Part shown: positions 13,411 to 24,550 of the stretch, in pieces
How the letters are laid out: each line of letters begins with the position of its first letter
Position numbering within the stretch: the first letter of the stretch is position 1
Origin: Medicago truncatula
Lineage: Eukaryota > Streptophyta > Magnoliopsida > Fabales > Fabaceae
Assembly: GCF_003473485.1 (NCBI RefSeq)
Contig: NC_053045.1
Location: forward strand, 46,852,494 to 46,916,493
Reading direction: 5' to 3'
Length of the DNA stretch: 64,000 nt
The notes under the pieces: model-generated
What the model saw: only the letters and a program-made list of their open reading frames with translations
What the model was told of the DNA's origin: nothing
Databases searched by the model: none
Position numbers and translations under genes: made by a program

Positions 13411-13810
13411 CACTACAAAAAACTGCATATTAACACTAACAAATATTTAGCGTCAGATTAGCATCAGATAGGGGCAAGGCTAAAAAGTTAATGCTAATAG
13501 GTAGCGTCAGATTCAGGGCATCTAAGGATATTACAGTGTCGGTTAGGCCGAGGTTATGCTCGACTCTACACTCATTCGAGCTAATAACTCCAACATCCAT
13601 AAAGTCAACCAAATCATATAGATTAAGCATAATCGACCCTAGCTAAATCGTTTAGAGTCGGCCTAACTAACACTAAAGTCAACTTCATACCAGTCAAGTG
13701 TCCAAATCGTAGAGTCAGTCCACTGATACTAAAGTTAATATTCAAAAGTCAAATAAATCTAATAGAGTCGGGCCATCCGACGCTAATCTGCAACTTTTTT
13801 TATTTTATTT
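13411..13810. mobile_element. Degenerate non-autonomous CACTA-like element
   Basis: It begins CACTACAAAAAACTGCATAT and carries subterminal 'agcgtcagatt' and 'agagtcggcc' words. The opposite side has the inverted motif 'gacgctaatctgcaactttt', but no clean TAGTG end and no matching 3-bp duplication. The boundaries on the right are uncertain. Confidence 0.4.
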
Positions 13811-14355
13811 TTTCCTCTTATGGTCTTACACATACTACCTTGTTTTGCACCTAATACTAAAATCACACATCAAACCAACCACAAATATCATAATGCATTA
13901 AAATAACAAACATTTTTACGGTAGTGATCGTTGGGATGATCGAAATTAGTCTAAAGCTATAAAATAATAAAGTTACGATTACAAGATCATGCCCTAAATA
14001 ATAACTTGATCCAGTAATTAAATTGTACATATAACTTTATAGCTTTGTAGCAACTTTGCACATACTTTCTTCTATCAGAATCCATCTGCCATACTTGATG
14101 CATCCTCTAATTAGAAAATATAGCATATTTTTTTATAACAATTGAAGTCAATACACAGATAATTCAGGTGCGACTTATTGAAGCTACGATCAATCCATGT
14201 GAACTAATATTTTAGTTTCTTTTTACTCTATGAATCTAATTGGAAAGCTAAAAAGTAAAAAAATAAAATCCCATTAGTTTCCTCCCCTTAAAAACTATAT
14301 TATCAGTGTAGATTTTCTAATGACTCTTTACACAATCTATCACATTTGCGGTACC

Positions 14356-15049
14356 TTTTTTTTTTTTTTTTTTTTTGGATTACAAGAGGGCTAATGCCCA
14401 AAGGAAAAAAGACAACTACCGTATAACTACCCGCGGTGTGGAAATACTAATAGTCTGAGTTAACATTAACAAAATAATTTGAGCAAGACAGTGCTCATAT
14501 AAAAACCAAGGAAAACCCCCCTCACAGGCCATATTTGCCAATACGTATGCACAAGCATTTGCTTTGCGATTTTGCGCGTTTCGGTCGAAAATTCAAAATA
14601 AATCGAAACGTTGTCGGTTTTCTACGAAACTTTGTAGATCTTCTAGATGTATTTTTATTGAGGTGCCTGCAAAAAATCAGCTCAAAATTCGATCTCTAGG
14701 TTGGTGTCCAGATTCGGACCTCCCAATTCAAACTTAGCACCTTACTAATGTTTTGCAAAAGACTCCAAGCCGCAGTTGAACCCCCTTTTGTCGAAGTAAT
14801 AGTAGAGACTACTACCGAAGAGTCCACGTGAAGCTCCAATTTTTTAATCCCACGAAAACGAGCAATTTTCAAACCTTCAAAGACTCCCCATAATTATGCA
14901 ATATAAGCATTGCAGCAACACAAACCTTTTGAGAAACCACACATCCAAGCACCATTTTCTCCCCTGATAACTCCTCCACAGCCAGCAAAAAGGCCACCAT
15001 TAGAAGCTCCATATGTATTAATCCTTGTCCAACCTACTAAAGATCTTTT
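14356..15049 (-). mobile_element. Degenerate LINE (non-LTR retrotransposon) 3' end with RNase H remnant
   Basis: A 21-T run at 14356-14376 is the poly(A) tail of a minus-strand element. Reading leftward from 15049 gives a plant LINE RNase H domain: 'VGWTRINTYGAS', then 'FAGCGGVIRGENGAWMCGF', 'LWGVFEGLKIARFRGIKKLE', 'HVDSS', and the downstream 'ANACAYVLANMACEG' segment in another frame. The first catalytic Asp of the usual NTDGAS motif is Tyr, a stop sits where the catalytic Glu belongs, and the frame is shifted later. It is dead. The CACTA element inserted into it at 15050; the remaining 5' part may continue past 23397 but is not clearly recognisable there. Confidence 0.78.
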
Positions 15050-15410
15050 CACTACAAGAAACATTGCCTTTTGCCAGGGGCAAAATCCCTGTCAAAAGGA
15101 CAAAATCCCTGGCAAACGGGACATTTGTGAGGGAAAAAACGAGGGGCAGATGGCCTGGCAAAAGCGCTCATCGCAAAACACTTTGCCAGGGGCTACACCC
15201 CTGGCAGAAAAACGAGGGGCTGAACCCCTGGCAAATCGCGCCACTTTCTCCCTGGCAGAACCCCTGGCATGTTCCCTCACTTTCGTCTGCAGCTTTCCTG
15301 CACCTCTGACTATGACTGACCTCTGACTGCGGCGGCTCTGACCGAAGTGACAACTGACAATAGCAAAAAAACGAGGGACATGCGAGGGGTTTAACCCCTG
15401 GCAAATGTCC
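15050..15410 (+). repeat. CACTA left terminal and subterminal repeat region
   Basis: The 30-bp terminal inverted repeat is followed by about ten short copies of CCCCTGGCA/TGCCAGGGG in both orientations, interleaved with ACGAGGGG. This is the usual structure for cooperative binding of a TNPA-like protein. Apparent open frames here are a by-product of the repeat. Confidence 0.85.
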
Positions 15411-15796
15411 TTATTTTTTTAAAAAAAATATTATTTTTATGAAAACGAATTTTTTTTATTAATTAATAAAATATATTTAAATTAATTTTAAAATCGATTT
15501 TTTTTTTAAATTGTTTTTGTAATACAATTAAATGGTTAAAAAATCAATTTAATTAAAAAATATATATTTAAAAAAATTAAATTTTTTTTTAAAACACAAT
15601 TAAATGCATATAAATAAAGTTTAATCACACAAACACTAATAACTCTAATTAAAATGCATGAAATAGAAAGTGTACTTAATAATATTACAAATCGTGCAGG
15701 AAAATAAATATTGTGCCGGGAAGCATGGAAAACCTCCCAAAATCATACAAACCATAACTTAATAGTAAAGAAAACACACAACAAGCATCATAAGCA

Positions 15797-17654
15797 TCAA
15801 TCATCCATCTCGAGATCGTCATCATCATCCTCTTCGCCCTCACCATACACTTCATAGGGGTCGTCCGCATCATCATCACACACTGGAGGAGCCCTCACAC
15901 TCTCTCGGCTTCCACTCGGCTACCCAACACCCTGCTCATTCATATTCCAGCCTTGCTCTTGCCTAAATGTGTCCAACTGAGAGTCTAGGAATTCTCGTTG
16001 CTTCCTAACCACCTCATGGATCAGGTCCTGTTGGATTTGCATATGGGCAGCAAGCTGTTCTTGAGTCAACCTAGTGATCAGATCCCGCATTTCTGGAGTG
16101 AGCTCAGGTTACTGAGAAGAGCCCTCCCCAGCATTAAGGGTCAACTTTAGAGTGGTAGCAACACCCTTGCGGTAGTTTCCAGCTAAGTTTCCTGCACCGT
16201 ACAATCGCCCCTTCTTCTTCTCACCAGCAACTTTCGTCCATGCACGAAGTGTGAGAGCTTCATCAACAGAGCATCCACGGGAGAGCGCCTCCGATAGCTG
16301 ACGATCATACTCCTCCTAAAATAAATAAGAATAAAATAGTTAAAGATAAATAAACATTAACAAAAAATTATAACCACTAATAAAATTAATTAAAATACAC
16401 TTATGTAACAATTACCTGGCATATCTTGGAGCGATCATCAACATACTGGCCTGATCGATATGTGTGGGTCTTCTTGTGGAGCTCATTTATGTATGGCTCC
16501 CTACCCAGCTTCTTTGCCTAATTGACAAGAAACACAATTATTAAGTAGTTAGTAAAACATTAAACTATATTTAACCACAAAATATTTAAAAACATACATT
16601 CTATAAAATTAATCAACAGAGTTATTATTTTTAATTACCAGTCGACGGGCATGCTCTGCTGTGCTTATGCAGCCTCCCGTGTGGATGCATCCCCCTTTCT
16701 CTGATGCTCTGTTCTTCTTTGCCTTCTCTGATTTCGCCTTAAACTCTGGACTCCCCCAATAGTCCACCAACTGCCTCATAAGTGGCTCCCCGATCCAGTA
16801 GGGCCTCTTTCCAGCAGTCTCGTGACGAAGTCGGACATGTCGCAACATGTCGGAGAGGCGGGCAGAAGCTCTAATGTGAAAGTTCCTCCTTATCTGAGCA
16901 TAGTACCTGGGGTTCTAGGTACACTTCATCTGCATATTTGTTAACATATTTTAGGAAATTAGTAAATTATAACATATGTGCAGATAAGTTAAAATATATT
17001 ATGATAAGTATTAATGTAACCTCAAAAAGACCAAACCATGCATCCTTTTCATCATCTGGGATATCACCATAAGTCTTCCAAAATCCATGAAACCTTCCCT
17101 GGATGATGTCTCTAATGGCACTGGCGGCTGGCTTGCAGGGCATGAAACTACAAACAATGAAAACTCATATAGTTAAACATTACATAAATTTATAACAATA
17201 TACATATTGAACAAAAATACATAAAGACTTACGAGTTCCCGCTAGGCACAATGATGTAACGCTCTTGTTCATCTTGCGGATAATCTGCCATCTCCTCATC
17301 ATCATCATCAACACCCTGTTGGGGTTGGGGTTGGGGCGGGGGTTGTTGATGTTGGGGTGGTGGGGGTTGTTGATGTTGAGGGATCATAAAGCCGATCTGC
17401 CCATGAGGAAATGTGGGTGGAGGAGGCAACTGGTAACCTGTAGGGAGGATAAAACCAACAGGTGCAACAACACCAGACCCTCCAGCGGGTGCAGCAGCAC
17501 TAGCTTGGGATGACCCAGTCGATCCCTGGCTAGAAGAAGAGGGTGGTCTGGGAAAGGGAGTCAATGTGGCAAGTGTGGCTGGATCCGCAATGTGTGTTGT
17601 GAACCGCCTCCTGGGGTCCTTGCTCTTGCCTTTCTCTTTTTGTTTCGGAGGCAT
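15797..17654 (-). pseudogene. Second CACTA gene (plant Transposase_24/Ptta-like), five exons, three premature stops
   Basis: Exons on the minus strand are 17654-17233, 17147-17021, 16929-16639, 16517-16416 and 16315-15797, all with GT-AG ends and matching phases. The product starts MPPKQKEKGKSKDPRRR and has a Pro/Gln-rich segment. It then carries the conserved core FWKTYGDIPDDEKDAWF, 'GKRPYWIGEPLMRQLVDYW' and GGCIHTGGCISTAEHARRL that marks the second gene of plant CACTA elements, and a Gln-rich tail ending in an acidic run. In-frame stops at 16915-16917 (TAG, where the family has Trp), 16109-16111 (TAA) and 15920-15922 (TAG) break it, yet the frame stays open before and after each one. By analogy with TNPA, this protein would bind the subterminal repeats; that role is inference. 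Confidence 0.82.
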
Positions 17655-17807
17655 TGTGAATCTGTTAAATAACAAAAAAAGCGATATTGTAAAGGACTCA
17701 AATATATATACATCATCAAACAAGCGATATCTTCATTCAAACACAAATGTATTCAAGATTACAAGAAATTCAAATTCAATCATTACAAGGGTGGATAACA
17801 ATATACT

Positions 17808-20800
17808 TCAAGTGTTGTTATCAGACGCATAGTTATATTCATCTACATCACCATCATCAACTTGATTGTCTTGCTGGTCCCCTTCATTATTATCATCAAC
17901 AACGTCTTCATTCTCATCTTCAACTTCATCACGCATCTCCAAAATAGAAGGATCAACCTGATCCCCTTCAACCTGAGAGTCTTGCCAACTTGTAACTTGA
18001 TCTACTTCAATTATCTCATTTACATGTGTCATATCATCGGCTTGGTAAGCAACTTCTTCATTTCGTTCTTCAGTCTCGATGCGGCCCCTCAGTTTTGTTT
18101 TGATTGCAACAGACCAACCTCGTTTACGTGGTAGAGTTGGGGGATAAGGAACATAGTACACTTGCCTAACATTGTGTGCCATGATAAACGGGTCATATTC
18201 TTTATATTTTTTGTCGACTCGAATGTCAACAGTGTTGCATAATTTATTAATTTTAGTCCATCTAGGCGAGGGATCAAACCAGTCACAATAAAACAACACC
18301 ACTTTATTGTCATTATATGAAAGCTCATAAATGTGTTTGATCACGCCATAGAAATCATCTTCACCTCCATCTGTAACTCCTTTTACATAAACACCACTAT
18401 TAATAGTCTTTTTGCCTTCCGTCCAAGAGTGGGTATGAAATTTATATCCATTCACGAAGTAGGTGTGAAATTCATTGGCACATTGTAAAGGACCCTGAGA
18501 TAATTGCCGTAAACGGATGACTTCATCAGTTGGCTCGGCATTATACACTCTTTGTTTAAACCAAGCTGGAAAATATTCATGTATCGAACCAACTGTCGAT
18601 CCATCACCAAATTCCGCATAAAAAGCAATAAATTCCCTAAAAAGCAATAAATTCAATACGAAGTTGTTAACCGCGTTAAAACTTACTGTTATATGGACTA
18701 GTAAAAATGGGTAGGAATAGATTTACTTACTCAAGGTATGGTTTAACTTCCGCACAATTAATCAAAACATGAACATGAGCAGACCGCATCTCTTTCTGAT
18801 CTACCATCCAATATTGAAGCACCTTGCCCGCGTGTCGACCATCAAGATTGAATACGGATAAGGTTGACGGATCCCGAAAATCGTTAACCTCAACTTCATT
18901 TCTTGTATTTGATGGGGTAAGTAGACGATCAACGAAATAATGGCCGATAAAGTATGTGGTTTCCTTGGCGGTGTAAATAGCAACAATTGATCCTTCCACT
19001 TTGGCCAGATTTTTAACTGCTCGTTTTGAGTCACCCATGAATCTTTCAAAAGGGTACATCCACCTATATTGAACAGGTCCGCCAAGTATAGCTTCATATC
19101 CCAGATGCACAGGAAGATGTTCCATAGAGTCAAAGAAACCTGGTGGAAAAATTTGCTCCAACTGACAGATAATGATTGGCATATTCTTCTCCATTTTCTC
19201 AAGTTCATCAACTCTCAAGGTTGAAGCGCACAAATTTTTAAAAAATTGACTAATCTCAATAAGTGGATCTAGCACATGTTTGGGCAATGAACTAAATGCA
19301 ATTGGGATAAAGTTCTCCATGAAAATGTGAGAGTCATGACTTTTCATCCCATGCAACCTTCCCGTGTTGACATCGGCACACCTGCCTATGTTAGAAGAAT
19401 ATCCATCGGGCATTCTCAAATCCTTCAACCATTGACACACTAATTTCGCTTCTTGGGCAGATAGGCTGTAGTTGGCTTTCAGTTTCAACAACTTCCCATT
19501 CGGTTGAGGTTTCAACTCCAAATCCTTTCTTTTGCAATATATTTCTAAGTCTTTTCTAGCCTTCTCATTGTCTTTTGTTTTGCCTTTGACATCCATCACT
19601 GTGTTAAATATGTTGTCAAAGGCATTCTTCTCAATGTGCATTACATCAAGATTATGTCTGAGCAAGTTATCTTTCCAATATGGGAGGTCCCAAAATATAC
19701 TCCTTTTAGTCCAGTGGTGGTCTACTCCGTATCTTGGTATTGGGACAGCTCGACCATAATCAGTGACTTTTGGATAATCACAAACTCTTGTCCACACTTC
19801 TTCTGATGCAATCTTAGGTGGAGGACCAACAAAAACTCTCTCATCCTTCTTGAAACCATTCTTAAGTCTTCTAAACGGGTGATTATGAGGCAAGAACGGA
19901 CGATGACAATCAAACCACGAACTCTTCCCTCCACTTTCCAAAGTAAATGCCTTTGTATTTTCCATACAATGTGGACATGCAAATCTACCATGAGTGCTCC
20001 AACCGGACAACATGCCATAAGCGGGAAAATCATTAATGGTCCACATCAAAGCTGCTCTCAACTTGAAATTTTGTTTTCTAGAAATATCATATGTCAATTC
20101 TCCAGCCCACAACCTCTTCAAATCATCAATTAACGGTTGTAGAAACACGTCTATGCCTGCTTTAGGGTTATCTGGTCCTGGTACAATACAACTCAAAAAC
20201 AAGTATGGTTTTGTCATGCACATTTCAGGAGGGAGATTATACGGGGTTACAATGATTGGCCAACAAGAATATGGTTTTGCCGAGGATTAGACATATGGCT
20301 GAAAACCGTCAGAGCATAATCCAAGTCTCACATTCCGTGGATCTGCTGCAAAATCAGGATGTACTCGATCAAAGTGTTTCCACGCTTCACCGTCAGAAGG
20401 ATGTCGCATCACTCCGGGAATTCCATTTGAATGATGCCACGTCATTTGACTAGCAGTTTTCATCGATGCAAACAGTCTTTGTAATCTTGGTATTATTGGC
20501 AAGTAAAACATTGACTTAACCGCAACTCGTTTCTGCTTGCTAATACCGTACCTCGGGCTTTGACAAAATTTACATTCCTCCAATGCTCCATCATTTATCC
20601 CAAACTCATTGTCATAAAACAACATGCATCCATTTCTACAACAATCAATCTTTTTAACTGATAATCCCAACTTCATCACCAACCTCTTCGCAGCATGATA
20701 ATTCATTGGCAGATTATCTTTGAACAGAGTCACGGCCTTCAACATCTTCGTAATATCATCCATACCATCATCAGGATTAAGATAATTCGACTTAAGAGAT

Positions 20801-21369
20801 AAAAGCCACACACACATAGATAACTTAGAGTGCGAAGACCCTTCATACAAAGGTGTATTACTTTCACTCAACAATCGGTAAAATCTTTGCGCCTTCTCAT
20901 TCGGGGGTTGTTCCTCTTCATCATCTTCAACATCTTCACCGTAAGACAATTCCACCCCTAAAGCGTCCGCAACCATATCATCCATCATGTTGAATTGTTC
21001 TGTGTTGACATCTTCATTGTATTCCACATTTGTTTCCACATTTGTTCCACCATGGCTAGTAGAAGCTTGTGCATTGACCCCTACCCCAAAATTCTGAAAC
21101 ATTTCACCATTATATGTCCAAACCCAATAATTAGGCATAAAACCAACTTTTTTTAGGTGTTTCTTCACATCTCAAGGATCGGTAATTATATGTCTGCACC
21201 TACATTTTAGACACGGACATCTAATTCCTCCCTCATCTCTACAGATTTCTTGCTCCCATGTCCATGAAATAAATCCGTCAACTCCTTCGACAAATTGCGG
21301 TTTTAGTCCAGTTCTTCTCGGAAACGTCCTATCGTACATCCAACGACGATAATATTCATAATACTCCAT
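17808..21369 (-). pseudogene. CACTA transposase (TNPD-like; Transposase_21 family) with two in-frame stops
   Basis: Two exons can be read on the minus strand, 21369-18731 and 18636-17808, joined in phase (CTTGA|GTAAGT...TTAG|G). They form one frame of about 1155 codons, a usual length for the family. The start MEYYEYYRRWMYDRTFP is followed by a Cys/His-rich transposase-associated segment (CPCLKCRCRH). Next comes the Transposase_21 core, with 'KPYSCWPIIVTPYNLPPEMC' and the 'DVMHIEKNAFDN' region, and then the C-terminal conserved domains (DUF4218/DUF4216-like, 'CDWFDPSPRW'). The frame never shifts, but TGA at 21172-21174 and TAA at 20287-20289 interrupt it. Comparison with the family suggests Arg (CGA) and Gln (CAA) originally, i.e. 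C-to-T changes; that is inference. Without readthrough no full transposase is made. The intron acceptor lies in a short direct repeat. Confidence 0.88.
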
Positions 21370-22388
21370 CTTCTACACATTCCGCAACTTCATTGACATA
21401 TTCCACGTCGTCAAAAATAAATTATTACTCAACGGAGATAACTAACATTACGCGCAAAAAAAAAAATCCCGCTCAAACAATAAAATATAAGTTTACGCGC
21501 AAAAAAATTAAATCTTTAACTCGCAAATTAAACATATAATAATTAATTATTAAATAATTGTAACATAGTTTTAATTTTCATCGATAAACAATATGCATTA
21601 TTATATTATATTGTTTTATTTTATAAAAATAATAATTATAACATTTTAGACACGGAAATCAAACATATTTTAATTTATTAAAAAAAATTACATTTTAACA
21701 AAGTTTTATTTTTAAAAAAAAAACTGATTTTTAATACACTATTTTAATAAATCGTTTTCCAAGAACTTTTTAGTGTAGTATTTTTTATGTAGTATTTTTA
21801 TTTTCCTACGCTTTGATTAGTTTTAATTTATAAAAATAATAATTATAACATAATTATAATTTCAATATAAAAACAGATTTTTAAATATAAAAACATATTT
21901 TAATTTCTTAAAAAACAGCATTAGGTTTAAAAATCTGTTTTTATATTTAATTTATAATTTTGTTAAAATTTAAAAACTGGTTTTTATATGGTATTAACTA
22001 AACTAAAATATATTGATAAAAACCAGTATTAAAATTTAAAAAATATATATTTTTAATAACAGATTTAGTTTAACAAACAATTTTACTTTTAAAACAATAT
22101 TCCCTTATTTTGTTATTTTAAAACAGTACCGAAAGGTACATTTGCTAAAATTAATTAAATTGGTCCTATTTTTCTTTCTTATTTTTCTTTTAAACAATTA
22201 AATAAGTTTATTATTAAAAAAAACAGAATATAAGCAATAAGTGTTTGACCATATTTTTTTCAACATTCTACTACAACATACATATATATTACATTTTATC
22301 AACAAAAAAAAAAAACAGCATGCATATATTTCATTTTATCACAATAAAAATAACATGCATATATTTCATTTCATCACAAAAAAAAACA

Positions 22389-22391
<3 letters not shown>

Positions 22392-22465
<74 letters not shown>
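22392..22465. repeat. (TA)n microsatellite, about 74 bp
   Basis: A pure TA run inside the 5' non-coding region of the CACTA element. It lies among poly-A-rich ATG CATATAT stretches that repeat the unit 'catgcatatatttcatttta' imperfectly just upstream. Confidence 0.95.
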
Positions 22466-22467
<2 letters not shown>

Positions 22468-22962
22468 CATTTTATCAAAAAAAAAAAACATGCATAAAAA
22501 AGCGTGGATATATTTTTCAAATTCGAATAAATAAACCAACAATATTCATGCATAATAATATATATGAACAAAAAAAAATTTACATGATTATATTAAATAT
22601 TTTAGATTTTCGAAAAAAAATAAATACCAAACAGTCATCATATATTTTTACAGCATATCATCAAAATGTATAATTTTTAGGCCAAAAAAATCACTAACTT
22701 GTTGAAGCTTTACAATAGAAGATCTGCAATGCAATCCAAAAACAACAACAGTTGAAGCAATAGCTGACCACAGGAGGCAGATAAGTAACACAACTGCAAA
22801 TAACATAGAAAATAAATAAGATTAATAAGTATTAAAATTTAATATCATGATAAAACATATAAGAAATGAAGTATTTTTTACCAAAGAAATGAAGTTTGAT
22901 GAAAGTGTTGAGTTTTAAGAGAAGAAAATTTTCTATGTTGCTTCCCTGAGACCGGTGCAACT

Positions 22963-22970
22963 CTTATATA
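22963..22970 (-). promoter_or_regulatory. TATA box of the CACTA element
   Basis: TATATAAG on the minus strand, about 30 bp before a plausible start near 22935. A leader with an intron (donor GTAAAAAA near 22879, acceptor TTGCAG near 22727) would connect it to the transposase ATG at 21369. The leader structure is inferred. Confidence 0.5.
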
Positions 22971-22979
22971 GGCAGGGAC

Positions 22980-23396
22980 AAAAGCCACGGCTTCTGCGAC
23001 GGCATGTTCCCTCACTTATCTGGTCAAATCCTACCATAGCTAGGCGCAGCAATAGGGCACAGAACGGCTTGCAAAAAGCCAGGGATATGTGCAATATCCG
23101 AGGGGTTCTGCCCCTGGCAAGCCTGCAGCACATCACCTTTCCCAGGCCCTTGTCAAGTCAACAGAAAAAGCAGCAGGAGTCAATGGAAACGCGTGCATCC
23201 GAGGGGCTTTCCCTCGTAAAAGCCCTCAGTTTTGTCTGACATTGCAGAAATTCCACCCGCTTTTGAAATTTCAAAGTGGCGCCTAAAAATATGCCACGGC
23301 TATTGACAAAAAACGAGGGGCAAAGTCCCTGTCTTTTATGCCAGGGGTTTCAAACCTTGACAAAATCCCTGGCAAAATGCAATGTTTCTTGTAGTG
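22980..23396 (-). repeat. CACTA right terminal and subterminal repeat region
   Basis: This mirrors the left end, with CCCTGGCA and TGCCAGGGG motifs spaced through about 400 bp and ending in the inverted terminus GCAATGTTTCTTGTAGTG. It also holds the element's promoter side, since both genes run leftward from here. Confidence 0.85.
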
Positions 23397-23548
23397 TTTT
23401 TTTTTTGACAAAAGAACCTACTAAAGATCACAAAATAGCAAATTATCGTATAAGAAACAATTTGGCTAAAAGAATAAGCATAGCGACTACTTACAGTTGG
23501 TGGGGTTGGTTTGACGGATTGGTAAGGGCCCACAAAGAGTGATATAAG

Positions 23549-24022
23549 TAGGGTTGGAATAGACCAGACCAGGCCAGGCCATGCTTTGATAGGCCTGAGC
23601 CTGGACTACGAAAAAATTTGCAGGCCTGAGCCTGGCCTATGGCCTTTCATAGGCCTATTTTTTTGGCCTGACCTGGCCTATTTAAAAGCCTGGCCTGGCC
23701 TGAAAGCCTATTTACAGGCCTACTTACTATTAAAGTCACTAAACATTCTATTTTATCTATTTTTAAATAGGCCTCAAAGCCTATTTCACTATAAAGCTTT
23801 AAAGCCTATTTAAAAAGTCCACTATGAAGCCTAACATGCGTATATAAACAGGCCGGCCTATTAGGCTTCATAGGCTTTTTTGATAGCCTAAGCCTGACCT
23901 ATTTACTTAAATAGGCTTTTTAAAAAGCCTAAGCCTAACCTTTTTAATAAACAGGTCAGGCTAGGCTTAAACAGGCCAGACCATAGGCCCCTGTAGGTCA
24001 GCCTAGCCTATTCCAAACCCTA
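23549..24022. mobile_element. hAT-type MITE rich in AGGCCTGGCCT repeats, about 474 bp
   Basis: The left end tagggttggaataga and right end attccaaaccctа-type terminus are inverted copies (right end read as tagggtttggaataggcta). The inside is an array of GGCCTG/CAGGCC and 'aagcctatttaa' words in both orientations. Flanks gatataag and aatataaa agree at 6 of 8 positions, so the 8-bp target duplication is only suggestive. It lies just outside the CACTA element. Confidence 0.6.
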
Positions 24023-24550
24023 AATATAAACAATAAAAACAACATTTAACTGTGGATCTACTTTCACAACAAGTGATGCTAAGGTTAAACTTGTCATGAC
24101 ATATAAAATGTGGTTAGTATCGTGGGATCAAGGAACGATTGAAAGTTGAGACAATTTTTTTAGTAGTATACAAGGATCTCCGTACATACTTTGTGAAATT
24201 TTGAGTCAATTATTTTTGTCATAAACCAAAAAAACTTGGCCTATTTAGCTCGATTCCAATTTTGGGCCATTATATTTTATTGCAACAAAATAAATAATCC
24301 ATGCCGTAGTGTGGCATATCAAAATTCAAAAGGAAGATTAATTATATAAAAACAAAAGGAAATTACATCCATCATTTTATTCTAAATAACTACGATCCAC
24401 AGTCCACAAGTTGGATGGATGGGCTTACTCTCATCTTGATAAGGTGAATCCATTTTCCTCTCTAGTATGGATGATGCTAATGTAAACTTATTTGATAATA
24501 TATGAAAATTACATATTTCATTTTATTCTAGACAAGTCATTAGCATATGA

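Larger units (their letters stand above)
15050..23396 (-). mobile_element. Full-length CACTA (En/Spm, DTC) DNA transposon, coding strand minus
   Basis: The left end reads CACTACAAGAAACATTGC and the right end is its reverse complement. The match extends over 30 bp with one mismatch (15050-15079 and 23367-23396). TTT precedes the left end (15047-15049) and follows the right end (23397-23399), fitting the 3-bp target duplication of CACTA elements. Both subterminal regions (about 15070-15410 and 22980-23385) are packed with the motif TGCCAGGGG/CCCCTGGCA in both orientations, the expected arrangement of transposase-binding sites. Two genes on the minus strand follow: a TNPD-like transposase (17808-21369) and a second, Transposase_24-like gene (15797-17654). 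A TATATAAG box at 22963-22970 (minus) is the likely promoter. The element lies inside a degenerate LINE. Intact ends but broken genes suggest it could be moved only by a transposase supplied elsewhere. Confidence 0.93.

Noticed and set aside
13411-13926. A complete CACTA element ending at 'cggtagtg' (13926)
   Set aside because: The ends are CACTACAAAAAA against CACTACCGTAAA, and the flanking 3-mers (tat, atc) differ; only a degenerate left part is supported.
14910-15404. Several overlapping frames on both strands at the CACTA left end
   Set aside because: They arise from GC-richer subterminal repeats free of stops in many frames; no domain is present.
22241-22673. Open frames across the long TA repeat
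   Set aside because: They encode only (YI)n or similar low-complexity peptides produced by the microsatellite.
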